A stretch of DNA of 8,730 bases, from assembly GCA_964425595.1 (NCBI GenBank), contig CAYRMW010000071.1:1-8730 (forward strand), in the 5' to 3' direction. Origin of the DNA: Caccovicinus sp964425595 (lineage in GTDB: Bacteria > Bacillota > Clostridia > Lachnospirales > Lachnospiraceae). The position numbers were made by a program, and so were the translations under genes. Below are positions 1 to 5,688 of the stretch, piece after piece; the stretch's first letter is position 1, and each line of letters starts with the position of its first letter. The notes under the pieces are model-generated. The model had not been told where the DNA came from. It saw only the letters and a list, made by a program, of their open reading frames with translations, and made no database searches.

Positions 1-62
1 TCAAGCGGTCAAGACGACGCCCTCTCACGGCGTAAACCCGGGTTCGATTCCCGGATTGGTCA
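1..62 (+). tRNA. tRNA-Glu, anticodon CTC, 5' end cut off by the window
   Basis: The anticodon arm is clear: stem ACGCC (17-21) pairs with GGCGT (29-33) around the loop CTCTCAC, putting CTC at 24-26. The T arm has stem CCGGG, loop TTCGATT and stem CCCGG. The 3' acceptor strand ATTGGTC is followed by an A as discriminator at 62. CCA is not encoded, so it would be added by the tRNA nucleotidyltransferase. The window opens in the D arm, so about 10 bases (the 5' acceptor strand and the start of the D stem) are missing. It would decode GAG. A terminator follows within 3 bases. Confidence 0.93.
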
Positions 63-64
63 TC

Positions 65-94
65 GGCTGTTGCGGGAGCAGCAGCCTTGTTTTT
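65..94 (+). terminator. Intrinsic terminator after tRNA-Glu
   Basis: A 9-base-pair stem, GGCTGTTGC (65-73) with GCAGCAGCC (78-86), has one G-U pair and a GGGA tetraloop, and is followed by TTGTTTTT (87-94). This is a textbook Rho-independent terminator for the tRNA-Glu transcript. Its stem sequence resembles the lower stem of the larger element at 701-824. Confidence 0.85.
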
Positions 95-115
95 ACAAAA
101 GCATATTTTTTCTCA

Positions 116-188
116 GCCATTGTAGCTCAGCCGGTAGAGCACTTCACTCGTAATGAAGGGGTCGCGTGTTCGAATCACGTCAATGGCT
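116..188 (+). tRNA. tRNA-Thr, anticodon CGT
   Basis: A complete cloverleaf of 73 bases is visible. Acceptor strands GCCATTG (116-122) and CAATGGC (181-187) pair fully. The D stem is GCTC/GAGC, the anticodon stem CTTCA/TGAAG surrounds loop CTCGTAA with CGT at 149-151, and the T arm is GCGTG-TTCGAAT-CACGT with one G-U pair. The discriminator is T at 188 and CCA is not encoded. It would decode ACG. A run of six T (188-193) begins at the discriminator and forms an A/T-rich inverted repeat, TTTTTTGCTGCAAAAAA (188-204), which may help end transcription. I see no good promoter between this gene and the terminator upstream. Confidence 0.96.
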
Positions 189-229
189 TTTTTGCTGCAA
201 AAAACCGGATGATCGAAGGAAAAAATCCC

Positions 230-258
230 TTGCAATTTGGATATCCTTATGCTATCAT
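230..258 (+). promoter_or_regulatory. Sigma-A-type promoter of rplS
   Basis: TTGCAA at 230-235 (-35) and TATCAT at 253-258 (-10) are separated by exactly 17 bases. Transcription would begin near 265, giving a leader of about 80 bases before rplS. This means rplS has its own start and need not be co-transcribed with the tRNA genes before it. Confidence 0.75.
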
Positions 259-264
259 CTAAAT

Positions 265-345
265 GTTGTGACGAAAGAAGAGATGGTCCTCTGATACAGA
301 TACAGGGTATTTAAGAACATCAAATAGTACCAAGGAGGTTCACAA
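265..345 (+). promoter_or_regulatory. rplS 5' leader, possible L19 autoregulatory RNA
   Basis: The leader is about 80 bases long. A modest hairpin can be drawn just before the ribosome binding site: GGTA (306-309) with TACC (328-331), then TTT (310-312) with AAA (322-324), with a three-base bulge. CCTCT at 289-293 could instead pair with GGAGG (334-338) inside the ribosome binding site. Leaders of rplS that are bound by L19 are known in Firmicutes (Rfam has an L19 leader family), but I cannot confirm a match to that consensus by eye, and the pairing is weak. Confidence 0.35.
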
Positions 346-693
346 ATGAACGACATTATTAAGAGCATTGAAGCGACCCAGTTAAAGGAGTCTGTTCCGG
401 AGTTCTCTGTTGGCGATACCGTAAAGGTATACAACAAGATCAAGGAAGGAAACCGGGAGAGAATTCAGGTATTCGAGGGCACCGTGCTGAAGAGACAGAA
501 CGGCGGAGCCAGAGAGACCTTTACCGTAAGGAAGAATTCCAACGGAATCGGCGTTGAGAAGACCTGGCCTTTACATTCTCCTTTTGTGGACAGGATCGAA
601 GTGGTCCGCAGAGGTAAGGTAAGACGCGCTAAGCTGAACTACTTAAGACAGCGTGTCGGCAAGGCTGCTAAGGTAAAAGAGCTGGTTAAATAA
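346..693 (+). CDS. rplS: 50S ribosomal protein L19
   Basis: A 115-residue protein of the normal length for bacterial L19, a 23S rRNA-binding protein placed near the interface between the 30S and 50S subunits. The family signature is plain: the VGDTVKVYNKIKEGN segment (22-36), FEGTVLKRQNGG (43-54), TFTVRKNSNGIGVEKTWPLH (58-77) and the basic C-terminus RRGKVRRAKLNYLR. The start ATG follows a perfect AAGGAGGT (332-339) with standard spacing. It is preceded by its own promoter (230-258) and followed by a strong structured terminator-like element, so most transcripts may carry rplS alone. In many Firmicutes rplS follows rpsP-rimM-trmD; here tRNA genes lie upstream instead. Confidence 0.98.
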   Translation: MNDIIKSIEATQLKESVPEFSVGDTVKVYNKIKEGNRERIQVFEGTVLKRQNGGARETFTVRKNSNGIGVEKTWPLHSPFVDRIEVVRRGKVRRAKLNYLRQRVGKAAKVKELVK

Positions 694-700
694 TTGGGGA

Positions 701-824
701 AAGAGGCTGCCGCAGAAGTGACTGAACTGGAGGCCGCGCCATGTGTTTTGTGATTGCCGTATTGACTGCAGACATGGGGCGGGGCCGAGAGACTCGGATT
801 TCTGCAGCAGCTTTTTCTTTTTTT
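701..824 (+). terminator. Large structured terminator or attenuator between rplS and lepB
   Basis: The outer helix pairs GCTGCCGCAGAA (706-717) with TTCTGCAGCAGC (800-811), with one A-C mismatch, and can extend by 718-719 with 798-799. AAGAG (701-705) can also pair with TTTTT (812-816). T-rich sequence runs to 824 (T5-C-T7). Inside the helix are two further hairpins: an imperfect GC-rich one, GCGCCATGT (736-744 region) with ACATGGGGC (772-780), and a perfect CCGAG-AGA-CTCGG (785-797) that abuts the outer helix. The whole has the look of a three-way junction closed by a terminator stem. It very probably ends rplS transcripts. Whether it also regulates read-through into lepB is inference. Confidence 0.72.
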
Positions 825-876
825 GTGTGGCAGGCATGACCCGGCAGACGGGGTTTCCGTGATGGACAAGGGAAAT

Positions 877-882
877 AAGGTG
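877..882 (+). promoter_or_regulatory. Ribosome binding site supporting the TTG start of lepB
   Basis: AAGGTG lies 7 bases before TTG at 890. The frame is closed by a TGA at 860-862 and has no ATG or GTG between that stop and 890, and the next in-frame ATG is the Met beside the catalytic serine, so TTG is the only workable start. Confidence 0.65.
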
Positions 883-889
883 TGATCGA

Positions 890-1435
890 TTGGAAGATTT
901 AAAAAACGAAGAAGACAGCCTGCTGCGCCGGGCTGTAAACTGGGTGACCGACATTATCGTGGTCATTGCCCTCGGGTGCTTTACCGTCTATGCCTTTGGC
1001 GGTCAGGTGACGGTAACCGGCAATTCCATGTCGCCTTTGTTAAGCGCCGGGGATGTGGTTCTGGTCAACCGTCTGGCCTATGACCTGGGCAGCCCGTCCC
1101 GTTTTGATGTGGTGGTCTTCCTTCGGGAGGATGGGAAGGAAAATATCAAACGCGTCATCGGCCTTCCCGGAGAGACGATCCAGATCATTGAAGGGCAGAT
1201 CTATATTGACGGCGAATTGCTTCCGGATGAGCGGGAACTTGGCCCGATCTCATTAGCCGGACTGGCGGAGAATCCCTTAACGCTGGGAGAAGGGGAGTAT
1301 TTCCTGCTGGGCGACAATCAGAATTCCAGCGAGGACAGCCGCTTTTCCAACGTCGGAAACGTCAAAGAAGAACAGATCCTGGGAAAGGTCTGGTTCCGGA
1401 TTTTTCCGGCCATCAATATGGGCATGATCCGATGA
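890..1435 (+). CDS. lepB: Signal peptidase I
   Basis: Membrane serine protease of 181 residues that cuts signal peptides from exported proteins on the outer face of the cytoplasmic membrane (type I, SipS-like, short Gram-positive form). One N-terminal membrane segment is seen at about 19-37. The catalytic serine is Ser46 in GNSMSP and the general-base lysine is Lys87 in KRVIGLPGE. The late box GDNQNSSEDSRFSNVG (141-156) matches the conserved GDNRxxSxDSR motif, with Gln in place of the usual Arg. The start is TTG, which is unusual, and is fixed by an upstream stop and the lack of other start codons. No promoter is evident after the structured element at 701-824, so expression probably depends on read-through from rplS. 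rbgA follows after 22 bases. Confidence 0.96.
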   Translation: MEDLKNEEDSLLRRAVNWVTDIIVVIALGCFTVYAFGGQVTVTGNSMSPLLSAGDVVLVNRLAYDLGSPSRFDVVVFLREDGKENIKRVIGLPGETIQIIEGQIYIDGELLPDERELGPISLAGLAENPLTLGEGEYFLLGDNQNSSEDSRFSNVGNVKEEQILGKVWFRIFPAINMGMIR

Positions 1436-1457
1436 GCAGGAAACAAGGGGGAAAAGA

Positions 1458-2306
1458 ATGAATATACAGTGGTATCCCGGCCATATGACCAGGGCGGTGC
1501 GGGCCATGAAGGAAGAGATCAAACTGATCGATCTGCTGATCGAGCTTGTGGACGCCCGCGCGCCGCTCTCCAGCCGGAATCCGGATATTGATGAGCTGGG
1601 AAAAGGGAAAGCCCGGATCATACTTTTGAACAAATGGGATCTGTCGGATGAAGAAGCCGGGGAAAGATGGGATGCGTATTTCCACGCGATAGGATACGGT
1701 ACCGTACGTCTGGACAGCCGTTCACGAAGCAGCGTCCGGCAGGTCAACGCCGCGGTCCAGGAGGCGTGCAGGGAAAAGATCGAGCGGGACAGGCGGCGGG
1801 GGATCATGAACCGGCCGGTTCGCGCTATGGTGGTTGGCATCCCCAATGTGGGCAAATCCACCTTTATCAATTCCTACGCGGGCAGAGCCTGCGCCAAAAC
1901 CGGGAATAAACCCGGCGTGACCAGGGGGAACCAGTGGATCCGTTTGAGCAAAACACTGGAGCTTTTGGATACGCCCGGTATCCTCTGGCCGAAATTTGAA
2001 GATCCGCAGGCTGGTATCCGTCTGGCTTTCTTAGGCTCGATCAACGACGATATCCTGAATAAGGAGGAACTGGCGCTGGAGCTGATCGCGTTTTTGAATG
2101 AGCGGTATCCGGACTGCCTTGGGAACCGATATGGGGAGGGGCTGGAGCCGGGAACGCCGGTCAGGATATTAGAGCAGGTGGCGGAGATCCGGGCCTGCTT
2201 GAAAAAGGGCGGCGAATACGACTTTGGCCGGGCAGCCAATCTGCTTTTGGATGATTTTCGCGGCGGGAAGTTGGGAAGAATCACCCTGGAGCTTCCGCCG
2301 GAATAA
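1458..2306 (+). CDS. rbgA: Ribosome biogenesis GTPase RbgA (YlqF)
   Basis: Circularly permuted GTPase, 282 residues, that acts late in maturation of the 50S subunit in Gram-positive bacteria. The permuted motif order is direct evidence: G4 NKWD at 58-61 comes first, then G1 GIPNVGKST at 127-135, a G2 threonine at about 155 in KPGVTRG, and G3 DTPG at 171-174. The N-terminus NIQWYPGHMTRA is the family signature, and the C-terminal helical domain (about 195-282) is the usual rRNA-contacting ANTAR-like part. The ATG follows AAGGGGG at 6 bases. It sits between lepB and rnhB, the order common in Firmicutes, and the ribosomal theme fits with rplS upstream and der downstream. Confidence 0.97.
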   Translation: MNIQWYPGHMTRAVRAMKEEIKLIDLLIELVDARAPLSSRNPDIDELGKGKARIILLNKWDLSDEEAGERWDAYFHAIGYGTVRLDSRSRSSVRQVNAAVQEACREKIERDRRRGIMNRPVRAMVVGIPNVGKSTFINSYAGRACAKTGNKPGVTRGNQWIRLSKTLELLDTPGILWPKFEDPQAGIRLAFLGSINDDILNKEELALELIAFLNERYPDCLGNRYGEGLEPGTPVRILEQVAEIRACLKKGGEYDFGRAANLLLDDFRGGKLGRITLELPPE

Positions 2307-2332
2307 CGAGAAGACTACAGAACGGGAAGCAA

Positions 2333-2339
2333 AAGGAGG
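2333..2339 (+). promoter_or_regulatory. Ribosome binding site fixing the start of the rnhB-yraN gene
   Basis: AAGGAGG lies 10 bases before ATG 2350. The in-frame GTG at 2341 is only one base from this site, too close to be used, and a longer frame opening at 2224 overlaps rbgA and has no ribosome binding site. Confidence 0.75.
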
Positions 2340-2349
2340 AGTGGTCAGG

Positions 2350-3333
2350 ATGCGGATATTGACGGGAGAAAAGCTGGAAAAGGAGCTTCTCCGGCTGGAC
2401 GGGATGCTGGAGTATGAGAGGCAGTACGCCGCGGCAGCTGTTGTGTGCGGCGTGGATGAAGCCGGCCGCGGTCCCCTGGCCGGTCCGGTCGTGGCCGGCG
2501 CGGTCGTCCTTCCGAAAGGGCTGAAGATCCTTCATCTGAATGATTCAAAGAAGCTGTCGGAAAAACGCCGGGAAGCGCTGTATCTGGAGATTAAGGAGAA
2601 GGCGGTGAGCTGGAACGTCGGGATCGTCGGACCGGAAGTGATCGACCAGATCAATATCCTCCAGGCGACTTATGAAGCCATGCGCCAGGCTGTATCCGGT
2701 CTTTCGGCAGAGCCCGATGTGCTCTTAAACGACGCGGTCCTGATCCCCGGTCTTTCGATGCATCAGGAAAAGATCATTCACGGCGACGCGAAAAGCCTTT
2801 CGATCGCGGCGGCCAGCGTGATGGCCAAGGTGACCAGGGACCATATGATGATTGAATACGATAAGCAGTTTCCAGAATACGGATTCGCAAAGCACAAGGG
2901 CTACGGCACGGCTGCCCACATGCAGGCGCTGCGGGAATACGGTCCGTGCCCGATCCACCGCCGGACGTTCCTTGATCACCTGGGCGAAAAGCCGAACCGA
3001 CGCCAGACGGGCAGGCAGTGGGAGGAGAAGGCCGCCGGCTTCCTGATGCAGACAGGCTACGAAATCCTGGAACACAATTTCTCCTGCCGTCAGGGCGAGA
3101 TCGACCTGATTGCCCGGGAGGGGGGATATCTGGTCTTTGTCGAAGTAAAATACCGGCGTAACTTAGGCAGCGGCAGTCCGCAGGAGGCGGTTGATCCGGC
3201 CAAGCAGGAGAAGATCCGCCAGACAGCCCGCTATTATCTCTATCGCCGCGGCTACAGGGAAGACACGCCATGCCGGTTTGATGTGGTGGCAGCGACCGGA
3301 GGGCGTTTTTCGCTGATCCGCGACGCGTTTTGA
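2350..3333 (+). CDS. rnhB: Ribonuclease HII fused to a YraN (UPF0102) domain
   Basis: A single 327-residue frame holds two proteins that are usually separate. Residues 1 to about 207 are RNase HII, which cuts RNA in RNA-DNA hybrids and removes misincorporated ribonucleotides. Its four metal-binding acids are present: Asp36 and Glu37 in GVDEAGRGPLAGPV, Asp146 in HGDAKSLSIAAAS, and Asp164 in KVTRD. The C-terminal HKGYGT and GPCPIHRRTF blocks (182-207) are intact. After about ten residues the YraN domain begins (NRRQTGRQWEEKAA, 217-230). It keeps the PD-(D/E)XK-like core: GEID (249-252), FVEVKYR (263-269, Glu265 and Lys267) and the RYYLYRRGY helix. YraN has no settled function; it looks like a nuclease. 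Separate neighbouring rnhB and yraN genes are common in Firmicutes, so this is likely a fusion of neighbours. No start codon with a ribosome binding site exists near the joint; the first ATG in the second domain is at 3046, past its conserved N-terminus. pgeF follows after 22 bases. Confidence 0.94.
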   Translation: MRILTGEKLEKELLRLDGMLEYERQYAAAAVVCGVDEAGRGPLAGPVVAGAVVLPKGLKILHLNDSKKLSEKRREALYLEIKEKAVSWNVGIVGPEVIDQINILQATYEAMRQAVSGLSAEPDVLLNDAVLIPGLSMHQEKIIHGDAKSLSIAAASVMAKVTRDHMMIEYDKQFPEYGFAKHKGYGTAAHMQALREYGPCPIHRRTFLDHLGEKPNRRQTGRQWEEKAAGFLMQTGYEILEHNFSCRQGEIDLIAREGGYLVFVEVKYRRNLGSGSPQEAVDPAKQEKIRQTARYYLYRRGYREDTPCRFDVVAATGGRFSLIRDAF

Positions 3334-3355
3334 AACCGGGGAAAGGAGACGCAGG

Positions 3356-4231
3356 ATGGCCAGAGAGAATGAGCAGACATCAATCCGATGGCATTACGCC
3401 GACAGCCGGAGAGTACTGGATACGCATATCCGGGAAGGGGTTCCTTATCTGTCTTTTCGCGCCCTTGCGGAAAGCGGCATGACGGTGGACGGTTTTTCCA
3501 CCCGCATGGGAGGCGTCAGCACCGGGAAGTTCGCTACCATGAACTTCTCTTATCATCGGGGGGACGACCCGGAGCATGTGCTGGAGAACTACAGCCGGAT
3601 GGCCCGGGCGCTTGGCGTTGATCGGAACCGTATGGTGGTGTCCTGGCAGACCCATACGACGAATGTACGGCTGGTCACCGGCGCCGATGCGGGAAAGGGC
3701 GTGATCCGTGAACGGGATTATCGGGATGTGGACGGGATGATCTGTGATGTTCCCGGGATCACACTGGTTACCTTTTACGCAGACTGCGTTCCGCTGTATT
3801 TTCTGGACCGGCGCCGCAGAGCCATCGGCCTGAGCCACTCCGGCTGGCGCGGCACGGCAGAAAAGATGGGCCGCGTGACGCTGGACGCCATGAAGGCGGC
3901 CTTCGGCACCCGGCCGGAAGATGTGACGGCGTGTATCGGCCCAAGCATCTGCCGGGACTGCTTTGAAGTGGGGGAAGAAGTGATCGAAGTTTTTTTCCGG
4001 GCATTTGTCAGAAAGGACTGGGACAGCCTGTGGCATAAGGGACGCCCGGGAAAGTATCAGCTGGATCTGTGGAAAGCGAATCAGCTGATCCTGATGGAGT
4101 CCGGGGTGCCGGAAGAGAACATTTCCGTGACGAACATCTGTACCCGCTGCAACAGCAGCTATCTCTTTTCCCACCGGAAGGAGGGGGCGGAGAGAGGAAA
4201 CCTGGCCGCTTTTCTCGGCCTTCGCCCATGA
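3356..4231 (+). CDS. pgeF: PgeF/YfiH-family purine nucleoside phosphorylase (laccase-domain protein)
   Basis: A 291-residue member of the YfiH/YlmD/LACC1 family, formerly called multicopper polyphenol oxidase. Members so far tested are zinc-containing purine nucleoside phosphorylases with adenosine deaminase activity, and the E. coli member is linked to peptidoglycan precursor quality control. The three zinc ligands are His100 in WQTHT, Cys144 in ADCVPL and His161 in SHSGWRG. Other family blocks are FSTRMGGVSTG (47-57), ACIGPSICRDCFEVG (192-206) and NICTRC (260-265) with SHRKEGAERGNLAAFLG near the end. The ATG follows AAAGGAG at 7 bases. It is the last gene of the rplS-side operon and converges on prs across 64 bases. 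Substrates in this organism cannot be read from sequence. Confidence 0.93.
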   Translation: MARENEQTSIRWHYADSRRVLDTHIREGVPYLSFRALAESGMTVDGFSTRMGGVSTGKFATMNFSYHRGDDPEHVLENYSRMARALGVDRNRMVVSWQTHTTNVRLVTGADAGKGVIRERDYRDVDGMICDVPGITLVTFYADCVPLYFLDRRRRAIGLSHSGWRGTAEKMGRVTLDAMKAAFGTRPEDVTACIGPSICRDCFEVGEEVIEVFFRAFVRKDWDSLWHKGRPGKYQLDLWKANQLILMESGVPEENISVTNICTRCNSSYLFSHRKEGAERGNLAAFLGLRP

Positions 4232-4295
4232 CCGCGCATTTGGCCCTTTTCGGGGCGGCGGGCTGCTCGCGGATATTGAACAGAGGCTGACCGGG

Positions 4296-5504
4296 CTATT
4301 GTATGGTCTGGTAATAGTCATATCCGCCTGCATTGCGCCTGCGGATCAGTTTCTGGATCTTTTCCGTGGGCGAGAGGGTCCGGCCGATGGATACGTCGTG
4401 ATTGAATGAATTGATGATGGCGGCCAGATATTTGCTCATGTCCGCTTCAATATACCATGGACGGTCAAGCAGCTCCTGAGGACGGTAATTGAGATTCGTG
4501 GTGATCACACAGTCGATATATCCTCTTTCGTAGAACCGGTCGAATTTCTCCAGTCCGTTGGTAAACAGGCCGAAGGTGCAGCACACGATGACCTTGCCGG
4601 CTTTCCGCTCTTTCAGCGCCCGGGCCGTGTCAAGCATACTTTCGCCGGAGGAGATGATATCGTCGATGATGAGTACGGTCTTTCCCTCTACGGAGGCGCC
4701 CAGGAATTCGTGAGCGACGATGGGATTTCGTCCATCGATGATGCGGGAGTAATCCCTGCGCTTATAGAACATTCCCATATCCACGCCCATGTTATTCGCC
4801 AGGTACACGGCGCGGTTCATGGCGCCCTCGTCCGGGCTGATGATCATCAGGTGCTCCTTGTCGATGACCAGGTCCCGGTCGTTGCGGAACAGGGCTTTTA
4901 CAAACTGATAGGTGGGCATAAAATTGTCAAAACCGTTCAGCGGGATAGCGTTCTGTACGGTGGGATCGTGGGCATCGAAGGTGATGATGTTGCTGACGCC
5001 CATGGCGGTCAGCTCCTGCAGCATCATGGCGCAGTCCAGAGACTCGCGCTTGGTCCGCTTATGCTGTCGGCTTTCATAGAGGAAAGGCATGATGACGTTG
5101 ACCCGGTGGGCAGTGGCAGCGGTCGCTCCGATGATGCGCTTCAGATCCTGGTAATGGTCGTCGGGCGACATGTGGTTGACGTTTCCGCTGACCTTGTAGG
5201 TCATGCTGTAGTTGGTGATGTCTACCATGACGAAAATATCCGCTCCGCGAACGGATTCACTAATGACCGCCTTGGCTTCTCCGCTGCCGAAACGGGGGCA
5301 GGCGCAGTCCAGCAGGTAGGAATCGACATCGTATCCGCGGTAATGAAGATCGGCCTTGCGGCGGATCAGTTCTTCCGTATCGTTCCGACGGAAACGGACA
5401 ATATGATCATTGATCTTCTGCGCAAAGGGCCTGATGCTCTCCAGAGCGGCGATCTTCAAAGGCGCGACGGGGAGAGAGTCGTTAAACACGTAATTATTCG
5501 CCAT
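4296..5504 (-). CDS. prs: Long-form ribose-phosphate pyrophosphokinase (PRPP synthetase)
   Basis: At 402 residues this is well above the usual 310-320 of bacterial PRPP synthetase, which makes PRPP from ribose 5-phosphate and ATP for nucleotide, His and Trp synthesis. Core motifs are present: RQ at 146-147 (ATP-binding YxxRQxxKR region), FDAHD at 176-180, ISPDEGAMNRA at 222-232 and the catalytic KRR at 248-250. The PRPP loop reads DDIISSGES (281-289), whereas canonical enzymes have DDxxDTGGT, so two conservative changes, one Asp-to-Ser change and one Gly-to-Glu change are seen. Extra sequence lies at the N-terminus, around 100-120 and in the C-terminal tail from about 350. GGAGG lies 9 bases before the ATG. 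It stands alone on the minus strand. It may be a second paralogue beside a canonical prs elsewhere (inference), so specificity or regulation may differ. Confidence 0.88.
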   Translation of the reverse strand: MANNYVFNDSLPVAPLKIAALESIRPFAQKINDHIVRFRRNDTEELIRRKADLHYRGYDVDSYLLDCACPRFGSGEAKAVISESVRGADIFVMVDITNYSMTYKVSGNVNHMSPDDHYQDLKRIIGATAATAHRVNVIMPFLYESRQHKRTKRESLDCAMMLQELTAMGVSNIITFDAHDPTVQNAIPLNGFDNFMPTYQFVKALFRNDRDLVIDKEHLMIISPDEGAMNRAVYLANNMGVDMGMFYKRRDYSRIIDGRNPIVAHEFLGASVEGKTVLIIDDIISSGESMLDTARALKERKAGKVIVCCTFGLFTNGLEKFDRFYERGYIDCVITTNLNYRPQELLDRPWYIEADMSKYLAAIINSFNHDVSIGRTLSPTEKIQKLIRRRNAGGYDYYQTIQ

Positions 5505-5569
5505 GAGATGGTGCCTCCGTTCGTTTTTTGTTGAAAATACGCCGTTTTATCGGCTGTTCTTTACCTTAC

Positions 5570-5599
5570 TTTATATCATTTCCCATCATTTGGCGTCAA
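5570..5599 (-). promoter_or_regulatory. Promoter of prs, extended -10 type
   Basis: Read on the minus strand, TTGACG (5599-5594) and TATAAA (5575-5570) are 18 bases apart, and a TG one base before the -10 box makes it an extended -10. Transcription would begin near 5563, leaving a leader of about 59 bases. The leader holds a small GCCG/CGGC hairpin (5541-5554) whose role is unknown. Confidence 0.72.
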
Positions 5600-5618
5600 T
5601 GGCTTTCGGACAATTTCC

Positions 5619-5647
5619 TTTACAAAAATAACGAATATTGATATGAT
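5619..5647 (+). promoter_or_regulatory. Upstream promoter P1 of the der-plsY-gpsA operon
   Basis: TTTACA (5619-5624) and TATGAT (5642-5647) are 17 bases apart, with TG one base before the -10 box. It starts back to back with the prs promoter: the two -35 boxes are separated by 19 bases. Confidence 0.68.
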
Positions 5648-5659
5648 GAAAAAAGGTTC

Positions 5660-5688
5660 TTTACAACCGGATAAGGATTATGTACAAT
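5660..5688 (+). promoter_or_regulatory. Downstream promoter P2 of the der-plsY-gpsA operon
   Basis: TTTACA (5660-5665) and TACAAT (5683-5688) are also 17 bases apart. Both promoters share the heptamer TTTACAA at the -35 position, 41 bases apart. Transcription from P2 would begin near 5695, about 25 bases before the der ATG. Confidence 0.65.

Noticed and set aside
56..262. A 68-codon open frame across tRNA-Thr
   Set aside because: It reads straight through a complete tRNA gene and a terminator hairpin and has no ribosome binding site or protein-like composition.
2224..2349. A 42-residue upstream extension of the rnhB-yraN protein
   Set aside because: It overlaps rbgA in another frame, lacks a ribosome binding site, and RNase HII proteins have no such extension; ATG 2350 has a perfect AAGGAGG.
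4204..4220. GGCCG/CGGCC hairpin at the end of pgeF as a terminator
   Set aside because: It lies in conserved coding sequence and has no T run on either strand, so it does not meet the pattern of an intrinsic terminator.
3380..4333. A 317-codon open frame on the minus strand opposite pgeF
   Set aside because: Antisense to a clearly conserved gene, overlapping the end of prs, with no recognisable domain.
4710..5534. A 274-codon open frame on the plus strand opposite prs
   Set aside because: Its translation is Val/Gly/His/Asp-rich without any family pattern and lies fully antisense to prs, which has strong motifs, a ribosome binding site and a promoter.
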